Source of the DNA: Notospermus geniculatus
Lineage: Eukaryota; Nemertea; Pilidiophora; Heteronemertea; Lineidae
Reading direction: 5' to 3'
Assembly (NCBI GenBank): GCA_002633025.1
Contig: NMRB01000660.1
Span: 123,044 to 187,043 of the forward strand
Length of the DNA: 64,000 nucleotides
The translations under genes were made by a program, and so were the position numbers. Each line of letters begins with the position of its first letter. The stretch's first letter is position 1. Under the pieces are notes generated by a model that searched no databases, was not told the DNA's origin, and worked only from the letters and a program-made list of their open reading frames with translations. This document shows positions 28,380 through 40,184 of this stretch, one piece after another.

Positions 28380-29764
28380 GTAAGTCATGCTTCCATGACT
28401 GTCACATTCAGTTGGCCTCCAAAAAGTGATAGAGGATAATAATGAAGAGTTAATAACTTGGAAGGTTTCTTCAGAACAATCCTTCCCATGTTGGAAATTG
28501 AAAACAATAACCCATGTTGGGAGTCACAGGCTTCATTATCAATGAGCCAGTGTCATGTTCTCATCTTAATGGNTGACCCACATGTAAGCCTTTATTGAGC
28601 GTTGTCAGAATATTGTTGATCATTTACGGCGGGCTTTATATAGTGTGTCAAAGATGACGAACCCATACTCGTCAATTGACATTTTGAACTCGAGGGAGTT
28701 GATCACATTTTGGCAGTATCAAACGTCTCCAAATCTACTTGGAAAGTCGTACGAAATCACCCGCCTAACACGCAGTCCTAACACTTCGGGTCTTTCCGTC
28801 ATTCTTCGGAACTGGCACAGTCTCAAGCTCTGAGTTGAGAATTAGACCTTCACATTCTCTGGAGATGCAGCTAGATTTACTAACACACTGTGGTAGCAGC
28901 GCAGACTTTTTAAAGTTTTTCTGCTGCGTGGCTTACTTTTGATCATACAGTATTGAGTAACTGGTGACGGTATTGCAAAGTAGGCCTAATGTATACATGT
29001 AGGCCTATACTCCAGCATTTGTCCACAACCTTATCCCCAACGATTGCTCGTCAACAGTTGTGTCCCAGTGGCGGAATTTTGCTTACCTTCTCCTGAGATT
29101 CGACTGACTGGGAGAGAATTAAGTTCACGATGTTGTTTGATGGGTGTGGTTCTGTTGTCATAGTAATGCCACACTGAGGCATTGTTTGGGGGCTCAGGCA
29201 AATAATTTTCCTATATCAACGATATCTAGTCAATAAAAACGAGAATTCATTTCCAACTTGAGTACTGTACATTTTTTATATTAACAAAAAACAAGGCTAG
29301 TAAATGCAGCATTGATTTTGTGTCGCAGAGTATAGAATGATACTAAATTTCTTGCACCGAAGTGTTTTAGTTTTGATATGTAATTCATTTTAGAAATGGA
29401 TTCTTCTGTATATAGAGTATATCAAATTGGAGTCACCATGATTAGATGTTAAGATGATGAATATAGTTGTTTTATCGTGGTAATGTACAGTCACCCCATG
29501 CCTGAGGTATAATCAAAATGTAATTTGTTTCGAGGCTATTTCGAGGGTATGGGTATGTGGTCATACTGAAAACGTGCTCTTGGATGCATTCTGAATGCAT
29601 CGTAAGGTGTCAACACCTTATGGTGTTGTGTCGTATTTGCATTTTTTAAAAATGGCAGTTTGATCGGATTGAGATTGTAGATGCTGCGTCTAAAACATGC
29701 ATTAGCCTATTTGCATTAAAAAATGGCGGTTTGGTTGAATTGAGACTATGTCTGAAACATGCAT
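28380..29764. other. Non-coding stretch with no exon found
   Basis: Likely intron of the DED gene or intergenic sequence. A single N at 28573 is a scaffold join. Confidence 0.4.
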
Positions 29765-30421
29765 GTACGTTGCATAAAGAACGAATGGATCATTTTTTTA
29801 TAATGATGAAGTTTTATGGATTTAGCTCTTCCTGAATGGCATATACGAGTATGCTGATGGGTTTAAAGACGATTTGAACTCCACGATATCCAACTTGTAG
29901 TAGAAAATGTCCCTGGTGTGTCATATTTCTTTGCATCTAGAGACCACTAGACCTACACCATNGAAGGCGACTTGTGATCAAATCAGGATTTTTGTGACAG
30001 GTACCTTTTATCTTTCTCGTCTCTGCAGTTGTAATTTGAGGATGCGCAAATACCTGATTAAATGCGCAGGACCATTTTTTTGACAGTGTTGAAAGTACCG
30101 CCCCTCGATCGGACGATTTTCGGCCAATTGGCCGACGCCATATTTACACCCTGTTGTTCAATTGACCGACGCAGTTCGATTGCATGGCAACTGGCGATCG
30201 ACCGATTGTTCCTGACTGTGTACAGTACGTTGCATTAAGAACGAATGGATCATTTTTTTATAATGATGAAGTTTTATGGATTTAGCTCTTCCTGAATGGC
30301 ATATACGAGTATGCTGATGGGTTTAAAGACGATTTGGACTCCACGATATCCAACTTGTAGTAGAAAATGTCCCTGGTGTGTCATATTTCTTTGCATCTAG
30401 AGACCACTAGACCTACACCAT
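29765..30421. repeat. Direct duplication flanking a single-N join
   Basis: Positions 29765-29961 recur almost exactly at 30225-30421 (offset 460). The single N at 29962 immediately follows the first copy. The 262 bp between N and second copy (29963-30224) is unique. The pattern, copy, N, unique sequence, copy, is what results when two alleles that differ by an insertion are placed end to end. Confidence 0.75.
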
Positions 30422-31218
30422 GTTGTCCTACTAGGGGCAGCTCGGGCTACCAACTAAATCGGTGATTTTTTATAATAGCGCAAGACATGGACATGCAACA
30501 GGCGTGGGAATGTACCGGTATGCAAAGTATGAGGCCTACACATTCATTGGGCAAGCCCTTATCTACGCCCCCATCCCTGTAAAGAGACGCACCAGGGACA
30601 AAAGCATTGGCATTTCCTCAAGACTGCTGTTCATATTAACCAATGTGTCATCTTAGTGTAGCATTTACCTTCATATTAATATCTCCCCATTTGTGTTAAT
30701 AAAACGTTATGATATTGATTAAGAGGCTGGAGCTCACCCTGTCCTTTAAAGTATCTTAGCAGCTCATTTACTTGTAAGATTGATTATCAAACGGTAAACA
30801 CAAATGATATTCTATTGCACCCATTTGATTTTACACAATTTTGAATTCTCACATGTTGCATAACTTTCTTTAAAGCACAGTTTGACTCTGGCTGTTATTG
30901 GTAAGAATTTGGTGCATAATTATGTTAATATTTTTGTTGTGATGTTATTTAAAGAATATTGCATTATGAATGCACTGTATAATAAGCTCACACGGATACG
31001 TTTCTTGGTGTATTTGTTAACGGCATTTAAACTACCAATCGACAGTCTGTTCTGATCGTTTACTTCTGGACCATCTTAATTCATATGTGATGACAAAAAG
31101 AAAGTGTTGAATTGCTCCTCAGGCCTTTTTCTAAGCAAAAGATATACAGTAAATTCATGTACTTAAGAAAGTACATGTAGATTAATGTTGCGTAATGTAA
31201 AAGTGGTCCAGTTCACGG
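30422..31218. other. Non-coding stretch with no gene supported
   Basis: AT-rich DNA with no exon or mobile-element structure that I can support. Confidence 0.4.
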
Positions 31219-32235
31219 CACTATGACAGGATGTCTTCTTTCTTGAGCAACACATCAATATTGTGGTTCGGACCAACATGAAAATTTAGCCATGAAAATC
31301 ATTGTCCCCTATCTATTGGTGATCTATTATGAATGTAGTCTACTCTGGATTTATGTGCCCATGTAATTCGCGGATCCCCAACCTTTCAAAGCTGATCGTT
31401 TCATTTTTTTGCCAACCTTGACCTTGGCAGACGTTGACCTTCACATTGAGGTGTTGTCTGAGGCTGACCTTGACCTTCACGTGTTGTCAGATCCTTGTCT
31501 CTTTTGCTGTAAATAGCGCTAGGCTTGTCTGAACAATATTGCTCACCTGGGGCCTTATTCACGAAAGGCCCGCAAAATTTGCGGGCACGCAAAGTGCTAT
31601 TTTCATATTCATGAAGCCCACGCATCGCAAAAAAATCGCAAAATCAGCGATCACGCAAATGAATCGCAATCGCAACGCAAACTTTGCACGGTATTCAGGA
31701 AAGGCCCGCAAACTTTGCGCATCGCAAAGTCCCACGCAAAGTGCCAGAATTTTGCGGGAGGTCTATACCCGCTCGCAAACTTTGCGTGATAGCGAAGTCT
31801 TGGTAATNAGGATCTTGGTCTGCTCGTAACAGAAAAAGCGACGTTATGACCCAGACGCTTGTTCGATCCCCAGATTCGAAACAGCGGCTGGGTGACCGAG
31901 ACTACACTATGACAGGATGTCTTCTTTCTTGAGCAACACATCAATATTGTGGTTCCGACCAACATGAAAATTTAGCCATGAAAATCATTGTCCCCTATCT
32001 ATTGGTGATCTATTATGAATGTAGTCTACTCTGGATTTATGTGCCCATGTAATTCGCGGATCCCCAACCTTTCAAAGCTGATCGTTTCATTTTTTTGCCA
32101 ACCTTGACCTTCGCAGACGTTGACCTTCACATTGAGGTGTTGTCTGAGGCTGACCTTGACCTTCACGTGTTGTCAGATCCTTGTCTCTTTTGCTGTAAAT
32201 AGCGCTAGGCTTGTCTGAACAATATTGCTCACCTG
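31219..32235. repeat. Direct duplication flanking a single-N join, with a hairpin-rich insert
   Basis: 31219-31549 recurs at 31905-32235 (offset 686), nearly identical. Between the copies, 31550-31806 is a MITE-like block full of inverted pairs of the type GCAAACTTTGCG and starting GGGGCCTTATTCACGAAAGG. Then come a single N (31807) and about 97 bp of unique sequence. Again this fits two alleles, one carrying an insertion on each side. The duplicated segment includes several TGACCTTGACCT-type half-site repeats. Confidence 0.7.
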
Positions 32236-33975
32236 AACTATCATTTCTCACTCAAATCTTGACAATCACTGGAAGGTTATGAGTAGGATGGCTTTGAGTG
32301 AGATTGATCACACGATCTCCTATAGACCCTGATTTCCCCTGCCAAAAGATCCTGCAAAGATCGTTGGCAAAATTGCTGTTCCAAGGGTTCATTGAACATC
32401 CCCAGGACCAGTGAATGCATCTCCTATTCAATGTCACTGCGTAAGAGACACCTCCTTACCTCACTGCCCCATATAATATTGCTGAATCAACTTCTCTTCC
32501 ATGTTACACCAGGTGAAGCCTTTCTTTGCCAAAGCACCATAGTAGGCCTACATATAATAAGGGAATGTGGACTGACTGATCACAAAGCAGGTAGAACTAG
32601 AAGCTATGAAGGACTCCTTATATTTATTGGATGTTGTCCTTTTGGCCTCGTCAGGATGATCAGTCCAAGGAAATCCCAGTAAGTCCTGATCTTCGCCAAA
32701 CAAAGGTCTAGGCCTACTTCCACTTGTGGGCAAGCAACATTCGGTATTTCTAGAAACATAGGGCCGTACCAAGGAAGATTATAACTAATGGTTGAGCCAC
32801 AGCTTTTCAGTTGTTCAGGTTGGCCAGGGCATGACGTGACAATGCCAGATAAGTCTGCGTGTCTTTTGGTCGGCTTACCAGTATCTTGCCTGTCCAACCT
32901 TAAATGTATACTACAGTGTAGGTAACTTATGAGATGACTGAATATAGAGGTTTCTATTAAATTGCCATTTATAAACCAAATCTGCTTTAATACAAGATGT
33001 TCTTCTCAAACTCGCACACTACGTAATGGCACATGTAGTCGGCCCCATGGAAGCAGGAGCTGCTTAATTTAATGGGATTTTACAGATCTTGGTTTGTCAC
33101 ATCATGTAGGATCCATTTGGTCGAAGATAACTAAACAGCATTTTGCTTTTAAGCTTTTTGAGGTTGGGAAAGTTATCGATGATACAAAGTAAAGAAAGGC
33201 AGGCTACAATTGAGCTGACAGAAACTCTGTTCAAGTTCTTTCCTCCTTTTGTGTCGAAACAATTTCATGGAGTATATATTTGGTCGAATGTCCTTCTTCC
33301 CTCGGTTGACCAGTGTGTTATTTCCTACGGTAGATCCACTGTAATTAAACCAATTTATGAGATGTGATTTTATGGAAATAAAATGCTTTTAATATTGTTT
33401 ATATTGTTTTAATTATTTTTGAATGTTTTAGCAGCACACGTGGAGCCCGCTTACAGATCTGTACGATATCAAGTCTTGCCTTGTCCATCATAAAAGAGGT
33501 CCTTGGACTTTTTATCCACTCAATATAAATAAGAACTTAAAACCTCCTTGTGTGTTGTCCTGTGTATTTCTGTGTGTTTCTAACAACTCGGCCATGAAAG
33601 TTCGTCTGTGGCTACCAGCAATGAAATCCAATAGGGAACCCCGATCACGCAGACCACGCGAGAATATACGCGTGGTTTTGAACTGATAGTACACCAATGC
33701 CACCTACTATTCATGACGATTCAAGGTGTGATTGGCCGTGCTTGGTGAACCGCATCTCTCGAACAATGGGCCTAGGTCAACGCTAGGTGTCTCGTCTGCT
33801 CTATCAGTAGTCATCACGTGACCAATTGGCGCTCCCCATTTAAATCATTCACAGAACACAAAAGGATAAACAATTCGCTTCAATCTATGCAATCAATGTA
33901 TTCTTCAAGAAAACAGAGAATAAAGCTAAAAACATGACAATAAAAAGATGGCAATAACAATCACTTGAACGTAAT
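32236..33975. other. Non-coding stretch with no gene supported
   Basis: No coding exon, RNA gene or repeat structure is supported here. Confidence 0.4.
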
Positions 33976-34101
33976 GGGCCGATTTCACAAAGGGTGTTTA
34001 AGACTTAGACGCGTGTAACTTCACTAAATGCACAACTTCCACCCTGCATTTAACAAAGTTACACGCGTCTAAGTCTTAAACACCCGTTGTGAAATCGGCC
34101 C
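33976..34101. mobile_element. Palindromic MITE (126-bp hairpin)
   Basis: Begins GGGCCGATTTCACAAAGGG and ends with the reverse complement. The arms of about 50 bp include AGACTTAGACGCGTGTAACTT and its complement around a short loop. It shares the GGGCCGATTT terminus with the element at 37286-37506, so the two may be related families. No coding capacity. Confidence 0.7.
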
Positions 34102-34346
34102 GGCATATTCTGAGCACTAGGCCTATCAATTTTTATAAAATTTCTTAATCACAACTGGACAATAATTATGGAGGTCGAGCCTACTCAGCTGTGAGACAGT
34201 ACAACCATGTACATGTACATGCAATGGACAAAAAGTTATCCACCATTACCCCTTCTACTCAAAGAGCCCAAGAACTCGGGATTTACACGTACATCTGACA
34301 CAAATCACAAAAACCTGACAAATTCACAAAACCCCCATGAGACTAA

Positions 34347-34921
34347 AGGCGCCTCTCCACGGGCCATGTCGATTTAGAGGAATCAGAGGAATCGAAGGAA
34401 TCAGAGGAAAATACAGTCTGCAGCCCATCAGTCACACACGATCACACGACTATCATGTACTAAATATATAAACACAGCCACGTGATCGAGTTAACATCAT
34501 AATAGCTTTAGTAAATCTTGCAATTTGGCCCCCTTTCTCCTAAAGTCCTGGCTTTCGGCGCTCAAGTCATTAGACTCTCTTATCACCAACCTCGATCATG
34601 ATGAGTTTAATTTAACAACTCCATAGCCTTGGAAAGGTTGTGATTTAACTATTCTGATAATTTTATACTTTATCTTACGGTGATTTTCTGGATTTTCCCG
34701 CCCGATTCCTCTGATTCCTCCGATTCCTCTGATTCCTCTAAATCGACATGGCCCTCTCCACGTGAGGGTTTTCTCGCAGAAGTTGGCTCACAATGGGCAT
34801 TTCACCATTATTTGTTTCTCTCGGCTTACGCTGGGACCAGTGACATAAACAATTCCTCGCAGTTGAGTTGCCCATAGAGAGCCAACTTGCGCGAGAAAAC
34901 TCTCACGTGGAGAGGCGCCTT
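34347..34921. mobile_element. Outer MITE with inverted termini, interrupted by another MITE
   Basis: Its termini are AAGGCGCCTCTCCACG at the left and the complement at the right end. After removing the insert at 34362-34753, the arms pair over more than 40 bp (GTGAGGGTTTTCTCGC against GCGAGAAAACTCTCAC, then GTTGGCTC against GAGCCAAC). No protein is encoded. Confidence 0.65.
34362..34753. mobile_element. Inner MITE with 9-bp target-site duplication
   Basis: A 392-bp element begins GGCCATGTCGATTTAGAGG and ends with the complement. The terminal repeats run into a GGAATCAGA-type array. It is flanked on both sides by CTCTCCACG (34353-34361 and 34754-34762), a perfect 9-bp target-site duplication within the outer MITE. 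A 9-bp duplication is typical of MULE-type elements, and of hAT if read as 8 bp. Short frames rich in DSS come from the array. Confidence 0.8.
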
Positions 34922-35656
34922 ATTAAAAGCCGTATATTGGGCTATACATGTGCATGATCAAATTTTTACCAAATTTTCTGAGTGAGTATGCACAATAAAG
35001 CCCTACATACTCGGCATTTAAAGCCCTACATCTGAATTTTCTTAAAGAAATGAGACAAATTTGACCCCGTACTGTCGGCATACAGACCTTTTCAGGTGCA
35101 ATAACAGTTTTGTTTTGAGCAAATTCTAGTTAATCAAAAGTGACGGTGAGTTGTATCCATTCAGCCGAGTGTACCATGTTCCAACGGTCAAATTATTATG
35201 AGCATTTGCATGTATGCATTATCAAAAGCTAGGGACCTTATTCACAAAGTCCCCGTAATTAAAACTTTAATGGCCGGTTGCAGCCTTGGCTTAAGCCAGA
35301 GTTGGGTCGATCCCGACATAAGCGTGGCTTAAGCCAGACTTACATGTACATGACAGTGTTGTCGCTAACAGCCGGGAACCGGGCGAAAAGCCCGCCTGGA
35401 AAGACTTGCGTGCCCGGCTGAGAAAATCTGGCAAATCAAAGAAACATTTCAGAAACTAATTTTCCCGTTTCCCCCGTCATTCCGTCATTTGTACAATGTT
35501 CATTCTTACTTATTTGATGAAATAAAGCCAGTAACGGCAAGTCGCGATTCGCCTTCACGTGTTCTCAATGCCTGCCGCGGCCCGACCGCTGCTCGCTTCC
35601 CGCCAATTCCACGCCCAGGGCACGTGTGGTCATTCCGATTTCGACGAGGCATCATC

Positions 35657-35724
35657 ATGAGCTGGCAGCCGCCGCCAAAACGCGGTCGCCTAACCCTTCA
35701 CGACTTCTTTGGAACTCGTTCAGT
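35657..35724 (+). CDS. Possible N-terminal exon fragment, hAT/zinc-finger-type protein
   Basis: An ATG opens MSWQPPPKRGRLTLHDFFG. This form, basic then a short hydrophobic LxxFF box, is common at the start of hAT-derived and zf-TTF-type proteins and also resembles a PCNA-binding box. No downstream domain follows. It may be a transposon remnant. Confidence 0.2.
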
Positions 35725-35821
35725 GTATGTCATTATCGTCCACTAACTGACGAAATCGCCATGAACGCGGGAACACGTGCGCTCTCCCTCCGAAAGCCAC
35801 GCCGGCCGCAGTCTACATGAN

Positions 35822-36083
35822 AATGTATCGGTTTTTATGAGGTTGTTTGCTGATGACACTACGCAGATTCTCTCGGGAAATGACCTTATCAATCAGTATG
35901 TCGATTTGCAAGGTGATATTGACAATCTTTCCCTATGGTGTAAGCAATAGTGTGTATCTGTTAACGCAGCTAAAACCGAATATATGGTGTACAGTAGACG
36001 GGTGAATCCATCTGATATTCAGTTGAATTTTGATGGAATTGTACTAAACAGTGTGACTCGGCATAAACATCTAGGCCGTCACC
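35822..36083 (+). pseudogene. Non-LTR retrotransposon reverse transcriptase fragment
   Basis: Starting just after a single N, the plus strand reads an RT palm segment with FADDT (the YxDD-box variant). It continues with a conserved segment ending LWCK, an in-frame stop (at about 35948), then the thumb-proximal NAAKTEYMVYS and the ending HKHLG. This is the order seen in CR1/L2/Jockey-type LINE ORF2 proteins. Both ends are missing and a stop is present, so it is a dead fragment. Confidence 0.65.
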
Positions 36084-36420
36084 TAGAGCCCTGATATCCT
36101 CCGGACACTGGTCGAAGTCCAACAGGTATCCCGCCAGCCACCCACAGGTGCGCGACCGAGTCCCCTCGGATGTCCGGCCGATCTACAAAATCACCCGATT
36201 GCCGGACGGACAGCGGACCGCTACCCGCTGGGACATAGGTGGGGACTGGACGGTATCTGCCAACCATTTTTCAAGTCGTCGGAACAAAATCCGACAGGCA
36301 TCGGCCGATTACTGGCCAGTGTCCCACGGGGGGCGCCCGTCGAAAACCATCTTATTCAAGGATATGTGAAAGATATGTGGGAAAATCCGTCCCAGACCGC
36401 AACGTCGAATCTGTGACAAT

Positions 36421-36438
36421 TGGCGACCCCGGCAGGAC
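36421..36438 (+). promoter_or_regulatory. Candidate primer-binding site of an LTR retrotransposon
   Basis: TGGCGACCCCGGCAGGAC starts with TGG, as expected for complementarity to a tRNA 3'-CCA end, and precedes a gag reading frame by about 0.8 kb. The upstream LTR boundaries were not resolved. Confidence 0.35.
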
Positions 36439-37233
36439 GACATTAGGAGACCCTCGGAGATTTCTTCAGAAGTTGCTTTTGACGGTGATCACGGGATACG
36501 ATATCGTTAAAGGTACAATGGTGTATAGTGGATCCCGAATTGTGGTGTTAGCTTTTGTACATGTATGCGCATGTCTCGGAGTCGAAATCCGTGTTTGAGT
36601 CATCTACGCTGGAGTCTTAAATCGTGTCGCGCGCGGCTGGATACGTGGGAACGGACAGACAATGTGTTTAGAGCTTAGGCAGTACTCTTTGGGACAAACT
36701 GTGCAGTTTAGATAGTGTGTGTTTGCTCGCGGATGGTGTTGTGTTTTGACATTACTATGTTCTGATGTTCCATTGTAACTGATGCTATTGTACGACTGTG
36801 TTGTGATGTCATTACATTGTGTGTACTCAGGTTTTTTTTGTTTGTATTTATACCTTGGTATTGAGCATGTCGTCGGCGTAGTCCACGTCTTGATTTGATC
36901 ATTCCTGTAGAGGGAAAGGTGTATTTGGAGTTGACAAGGGTTTCTCTCTCGCTAGGTGAGTTCTGAGAATATTCATTGCATTCATAATTACATGTTTGCT
37001 TGTGGGTTGGATTGTGTATGTGTGACTAGGTATGAGATTTGTTGGGAGAGTTCTGTTGTGGTGCTTATGTCTTTAATGGATGAGTGTCCCCTTGTGTGAG
37101 TGTTCGTTTCAGGTCAGAGGGTTAAGTTCAGTATTTAACAGCTGCAGCCAGTACTGGTTTCATTGACGTTCCTGTCTTGTTTTGAGATTTAAAACGCATA
37201 GGTGTTTAGCTTAAATTTAGCCCATTTTACCTC

Positions 37234-38235
37234 ATGATGGAGACACTCAAGGAGTTGACAGCCGTTGGCGAGAAGTTAGGCCTCAAAGGGCCGATTTTAT
37301 AAACGATGGCTAAGATAACCATCGGGTTTCATCACCCCATAGTTGACAAACTGTTTGCTAACCGAAATAAATTTTTCGATTTTATGAATCGTTGATAGCC
37401 AAACATTCTAAAAGTAAAAATGTTTACTTTGATTAATTAGCGGTTTCCAGAACAGCCGATGGTTAAACCGAGGTTTATCTTAGCTATCGTTTATAAAATC
37501 GGGCCAAAGATGAGGAACTTCGTCAGTTCATTAAGGACCAACAGGATATGATGAGGAAGCAGAGGATGGAAGAGAGGGATCGAGAGAAACAGGATAGAGA
37601 AGAGAAGGACAGGGAGCGGGAGAGAGAACATAAACGACAGATAGAATTGCTTGACGCGAAGGCGAAGGTGGGACAGCCAACGACAGGTGTGAAGGGACCC
37701 AAGCCACCTAAACTTCCCTGTTTTAATGATGCTCAGGACGATATGGATGCGTACATCCAGCGTTTTGAGCGGTATGCTCAATCACAGAAATGGGAGGAGA
37801 GTGATTGGGCTGTTAACCTCAGCGCGCTTTTGAAGGGGAAAGCCCTCGAGGTGTATGCCAGACTACCGAGTGATGATGCTCTAAACTACCACAAGTTGAG
37901 AGATGCCCTTCTGTTGAGGTTTGAGGCTACTGAGGATGGCTTTTGGAAGAAATTTAGGAGCCGTAGACCCGAGTTGGGAGAGACTTTTGTCCAGTTTGCT
38001 GCAAGGTTGACAAATTATTTTAATAGGTGGGTAGCGTTGTCCGACACAAAACCGACCTATGAAGGTCTGATTGACCTCTTGATCCGTGATCAGCTCTTAG
38101 GATGTTGCAGTCAGGAGTTACGTCTATTCCTTAAAGAGCGGGCTCCAAAGTCCTTGCCCGAGATGACTGCACTTGCGGATCAATTCCGTGAAGCGAGGGG
38201 TGGTAATATTGTACAGGTTTCATCAAAGGCCCGTA
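37234..38235 (+). pseudogene. gag: Retrotransposon gag (capsid), interrupted by a MITE
   Basis: An ATG at 37234 opens METLKELTAVGEKLGLK. The frame is then interrupted by the MITE at 37286-37506 and resumes as DEELRQFIKDQQDMM. A highly charged coiled segment rich in R, E and D comes next, then a gag capsid region with PPKLPCFNDAQDDMDAYIQRF and LSALLKGKALEVYARL, and it ends QFREARGG. This is the SCAN-like capsid of Ty3/Gypsy-type LTR elements. Homology stops near 38235, before any zinc knuckle or protease, so pol is missing. The MITE and the truncation make it non-functional. Confidence 0.65.
37286..37506. mobile_element. MITE inserted in gag, 4-bp target duplication
   Basis: It begins GGGCCGATTTTATAAACGATG (read with the flanking G) and ends with the complement. 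The gag sequence AAAG is duplicated at the two edges. Removing the element and one AAAG restores an uninterrupted GLKDEELRQF reading, which gives the insertion point. Confidence 0.75.
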
Positions 38236-38431
38236 TCAAAGGTCCGTCACCTATTGGCAGCTATCTCCCTAAAAAATTGGACGATCTGAGAGTTACTGCA
38301 CCAAGTCAAAGAATTAGACACTGGCTACAAGCAATATAAAATTCAATCAAATCCATCTACTAGTTTCAGAGATATCAATCTTTAAATATATGACTATACC
38401 TCAGACTGGCATGGACCAGCACGTTGAGTTC

Positions 38432-38611
38432 ATTTTTTTAAATATAGGTGGCGCAGGACCCTTTAATTGCTAATTACTCATTAGGGAACGCATGGATTTG
38501 CAAACAAAGTTGTGATTAGTATTCCTTGTGCCCCTGCCTATATTTTGGTGCCAAAAGTTTTTAGATTTTTGCAACTTTTTTGATCATGCGCCACCTATTA
38601 TTTAAAAAAAT
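38432..38611. mobile_element. MITE of about 180 bp with 24-bp inverted termini
   Basis: Left end ATTTTTTTAAATATAGGTGG plus CGCA. The right end is its complement, with TGCGCCACCTATT. The intervening 130 bp is non-coding. Confidence 0.6.
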
Positions 38612-39480
38612 AACTAAAACCCTTGGGCTGGGCCGGTTTCAGAGTGGTATATTTTTGGTCTTTATCTATTTTTGATATTATCTATGATAAATGGAGAAAA
38701 CTGGGTTTTTAAAGATCTACTTTTACCATGTAACCCCGCGCTGATTGGTCAATTCCTGGCACGTGACCTAATAGAAACGCGTTTCGCAAGTGGTCACAAT
38801 GAATCGCACTTTTTTAGAAAAAGCACTCAAACAACAACATAACCGCACCAAAAGATTTCGGTTTCGATCATCCGGAGTCGAAATATATCAAATTTAGAAT
38901 ACTTCGTTCTCCGCTCCCGCCGCGCCGCGTTGCGGCCGGATGTAGAACTACCGTAGATAGATATCTCTCACTTCCGGTTTACTTCCGGGTTCTAGTGAAA
39001 ACTATGTCACACGAACAACAGCTGATGAATGCATTTCAACGAAAATGCGCTGAACAGGCATGACAGGTCGTAAACTTGGTAAATAGAATGCAGTACAAAC
39101 ATGATCGACAGTTTACGTACGCCAGAGAGTTATGCGAACATGCATATATGTGACAGAAGGCTTAAATATGTTCATTTTGATGGCTAGGTAGGCCTATTAT
39201 CATGCCTATCTGGTATAAACCCATCATATTTTGGGCCAGTCTGGTGTTAGGAAGGGCCTAGGCTAGGCCCTATCTACAGAATAGACATGCAATTTAATGC
39301 CATTCACATAGGCTTGCATACGCTTTCAGCTTCTTTGTAAGTGTAGTGTTACTGCTTCACAGCATTATCCATGGAATGCGTTTTCTTTTCCAGGTTTTCA
39401 TGGTTGTGGTGGTGGTTTTTCCCGTCCTGCTTCCTGCACTTTTGTCTGTCCTGCTTGATTGCACTATCACTGTTCAACGG
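38612..39480. other. Non-coding stretch, possible left end of the YqaJ-carrying transposon
   Basis: No gene is supported. The left terminus and promoter of the SAP-YqaJ gene should lie here, but terminal inverted repeats matching the region beyond 52040 were not found by eye. Confidence 0.35.
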
Positions 39481-40125
39481 TAGCTGTAGCTGTCAGAATG
39501 AATGTGTTGTCAATAGAACTTATAAAGAAGTAGAAAGTGTGTGACTTGAAAAGCTTTTTAGCCAAGAGGGGTTTAAAACTATCGGGCACAAAAGAGGAAC
39601 TGGTAGCCCGCGTTTTTGCTGCCCAAGAACTTAATAATGTATACCAATATTGGAGACCGCCGAGGAACGGGCAGAGGCCAACAGAGTTGATTATCAAAGG
39701 CTATTAACTTTACCAGATGGCAGCACATTGCCAGACCCACTGAAGACAAAGGATGGGTGGCTGTCTGAAAAGGAGGGAATGACGATATGGCCCCCAGTTT
39801 ACTATAGTGATATTATTTTGTGACTATCTGATGGCCACACAGCCAGGTGAAAAAGACTTGACACGGCGTATTTTAAATGAATACAAGCAAGGGAAGGCAC
39901 TGCGATACTTCAGAAAGCAATGGGTGAAAGAGGCTTTTATCCATCCCGTTAAAGTCTCCCTCCAGCTGTCTTTTTTTTCAGTCCAATGTGTGTAATTTTG
40001 TGTTAGGAAACCGAATATTCCGATAAAATTATATTTTGGTACCCTCCTCTCGCACAAGAATGGAGTTAATCGGACGGTTTGAAAATTCGCGCCAAAAAAC
40101 TTTCCTTGCGGCACGTCGTTGCGTG

Positions 40126-40133
40126 TGACGTCA
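40126..40133. promoter_or_regulatory. CRE/ATF palindrome TGACGTCA, left end of Kolobok-like element
   Basis: A perfect 8-bp CREB/ATF consensus, 52 bp upstream of the P2X7-like ATG and within the subterminal inverted repeat. Its mirror is at 46636-46643. Confidence 0.5.
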
Positions 40134-40184
40134 CAAGAGGCAGAGCGTGCTCGACGATAGGCCCATTTGACCATCAGCATCAAC

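Noticed and set aside
31808-31904. tRNA-derived SINE with a B-box-like TTCGAATC segment
   Set aside because: Only one weak box, no A box or tail was found.
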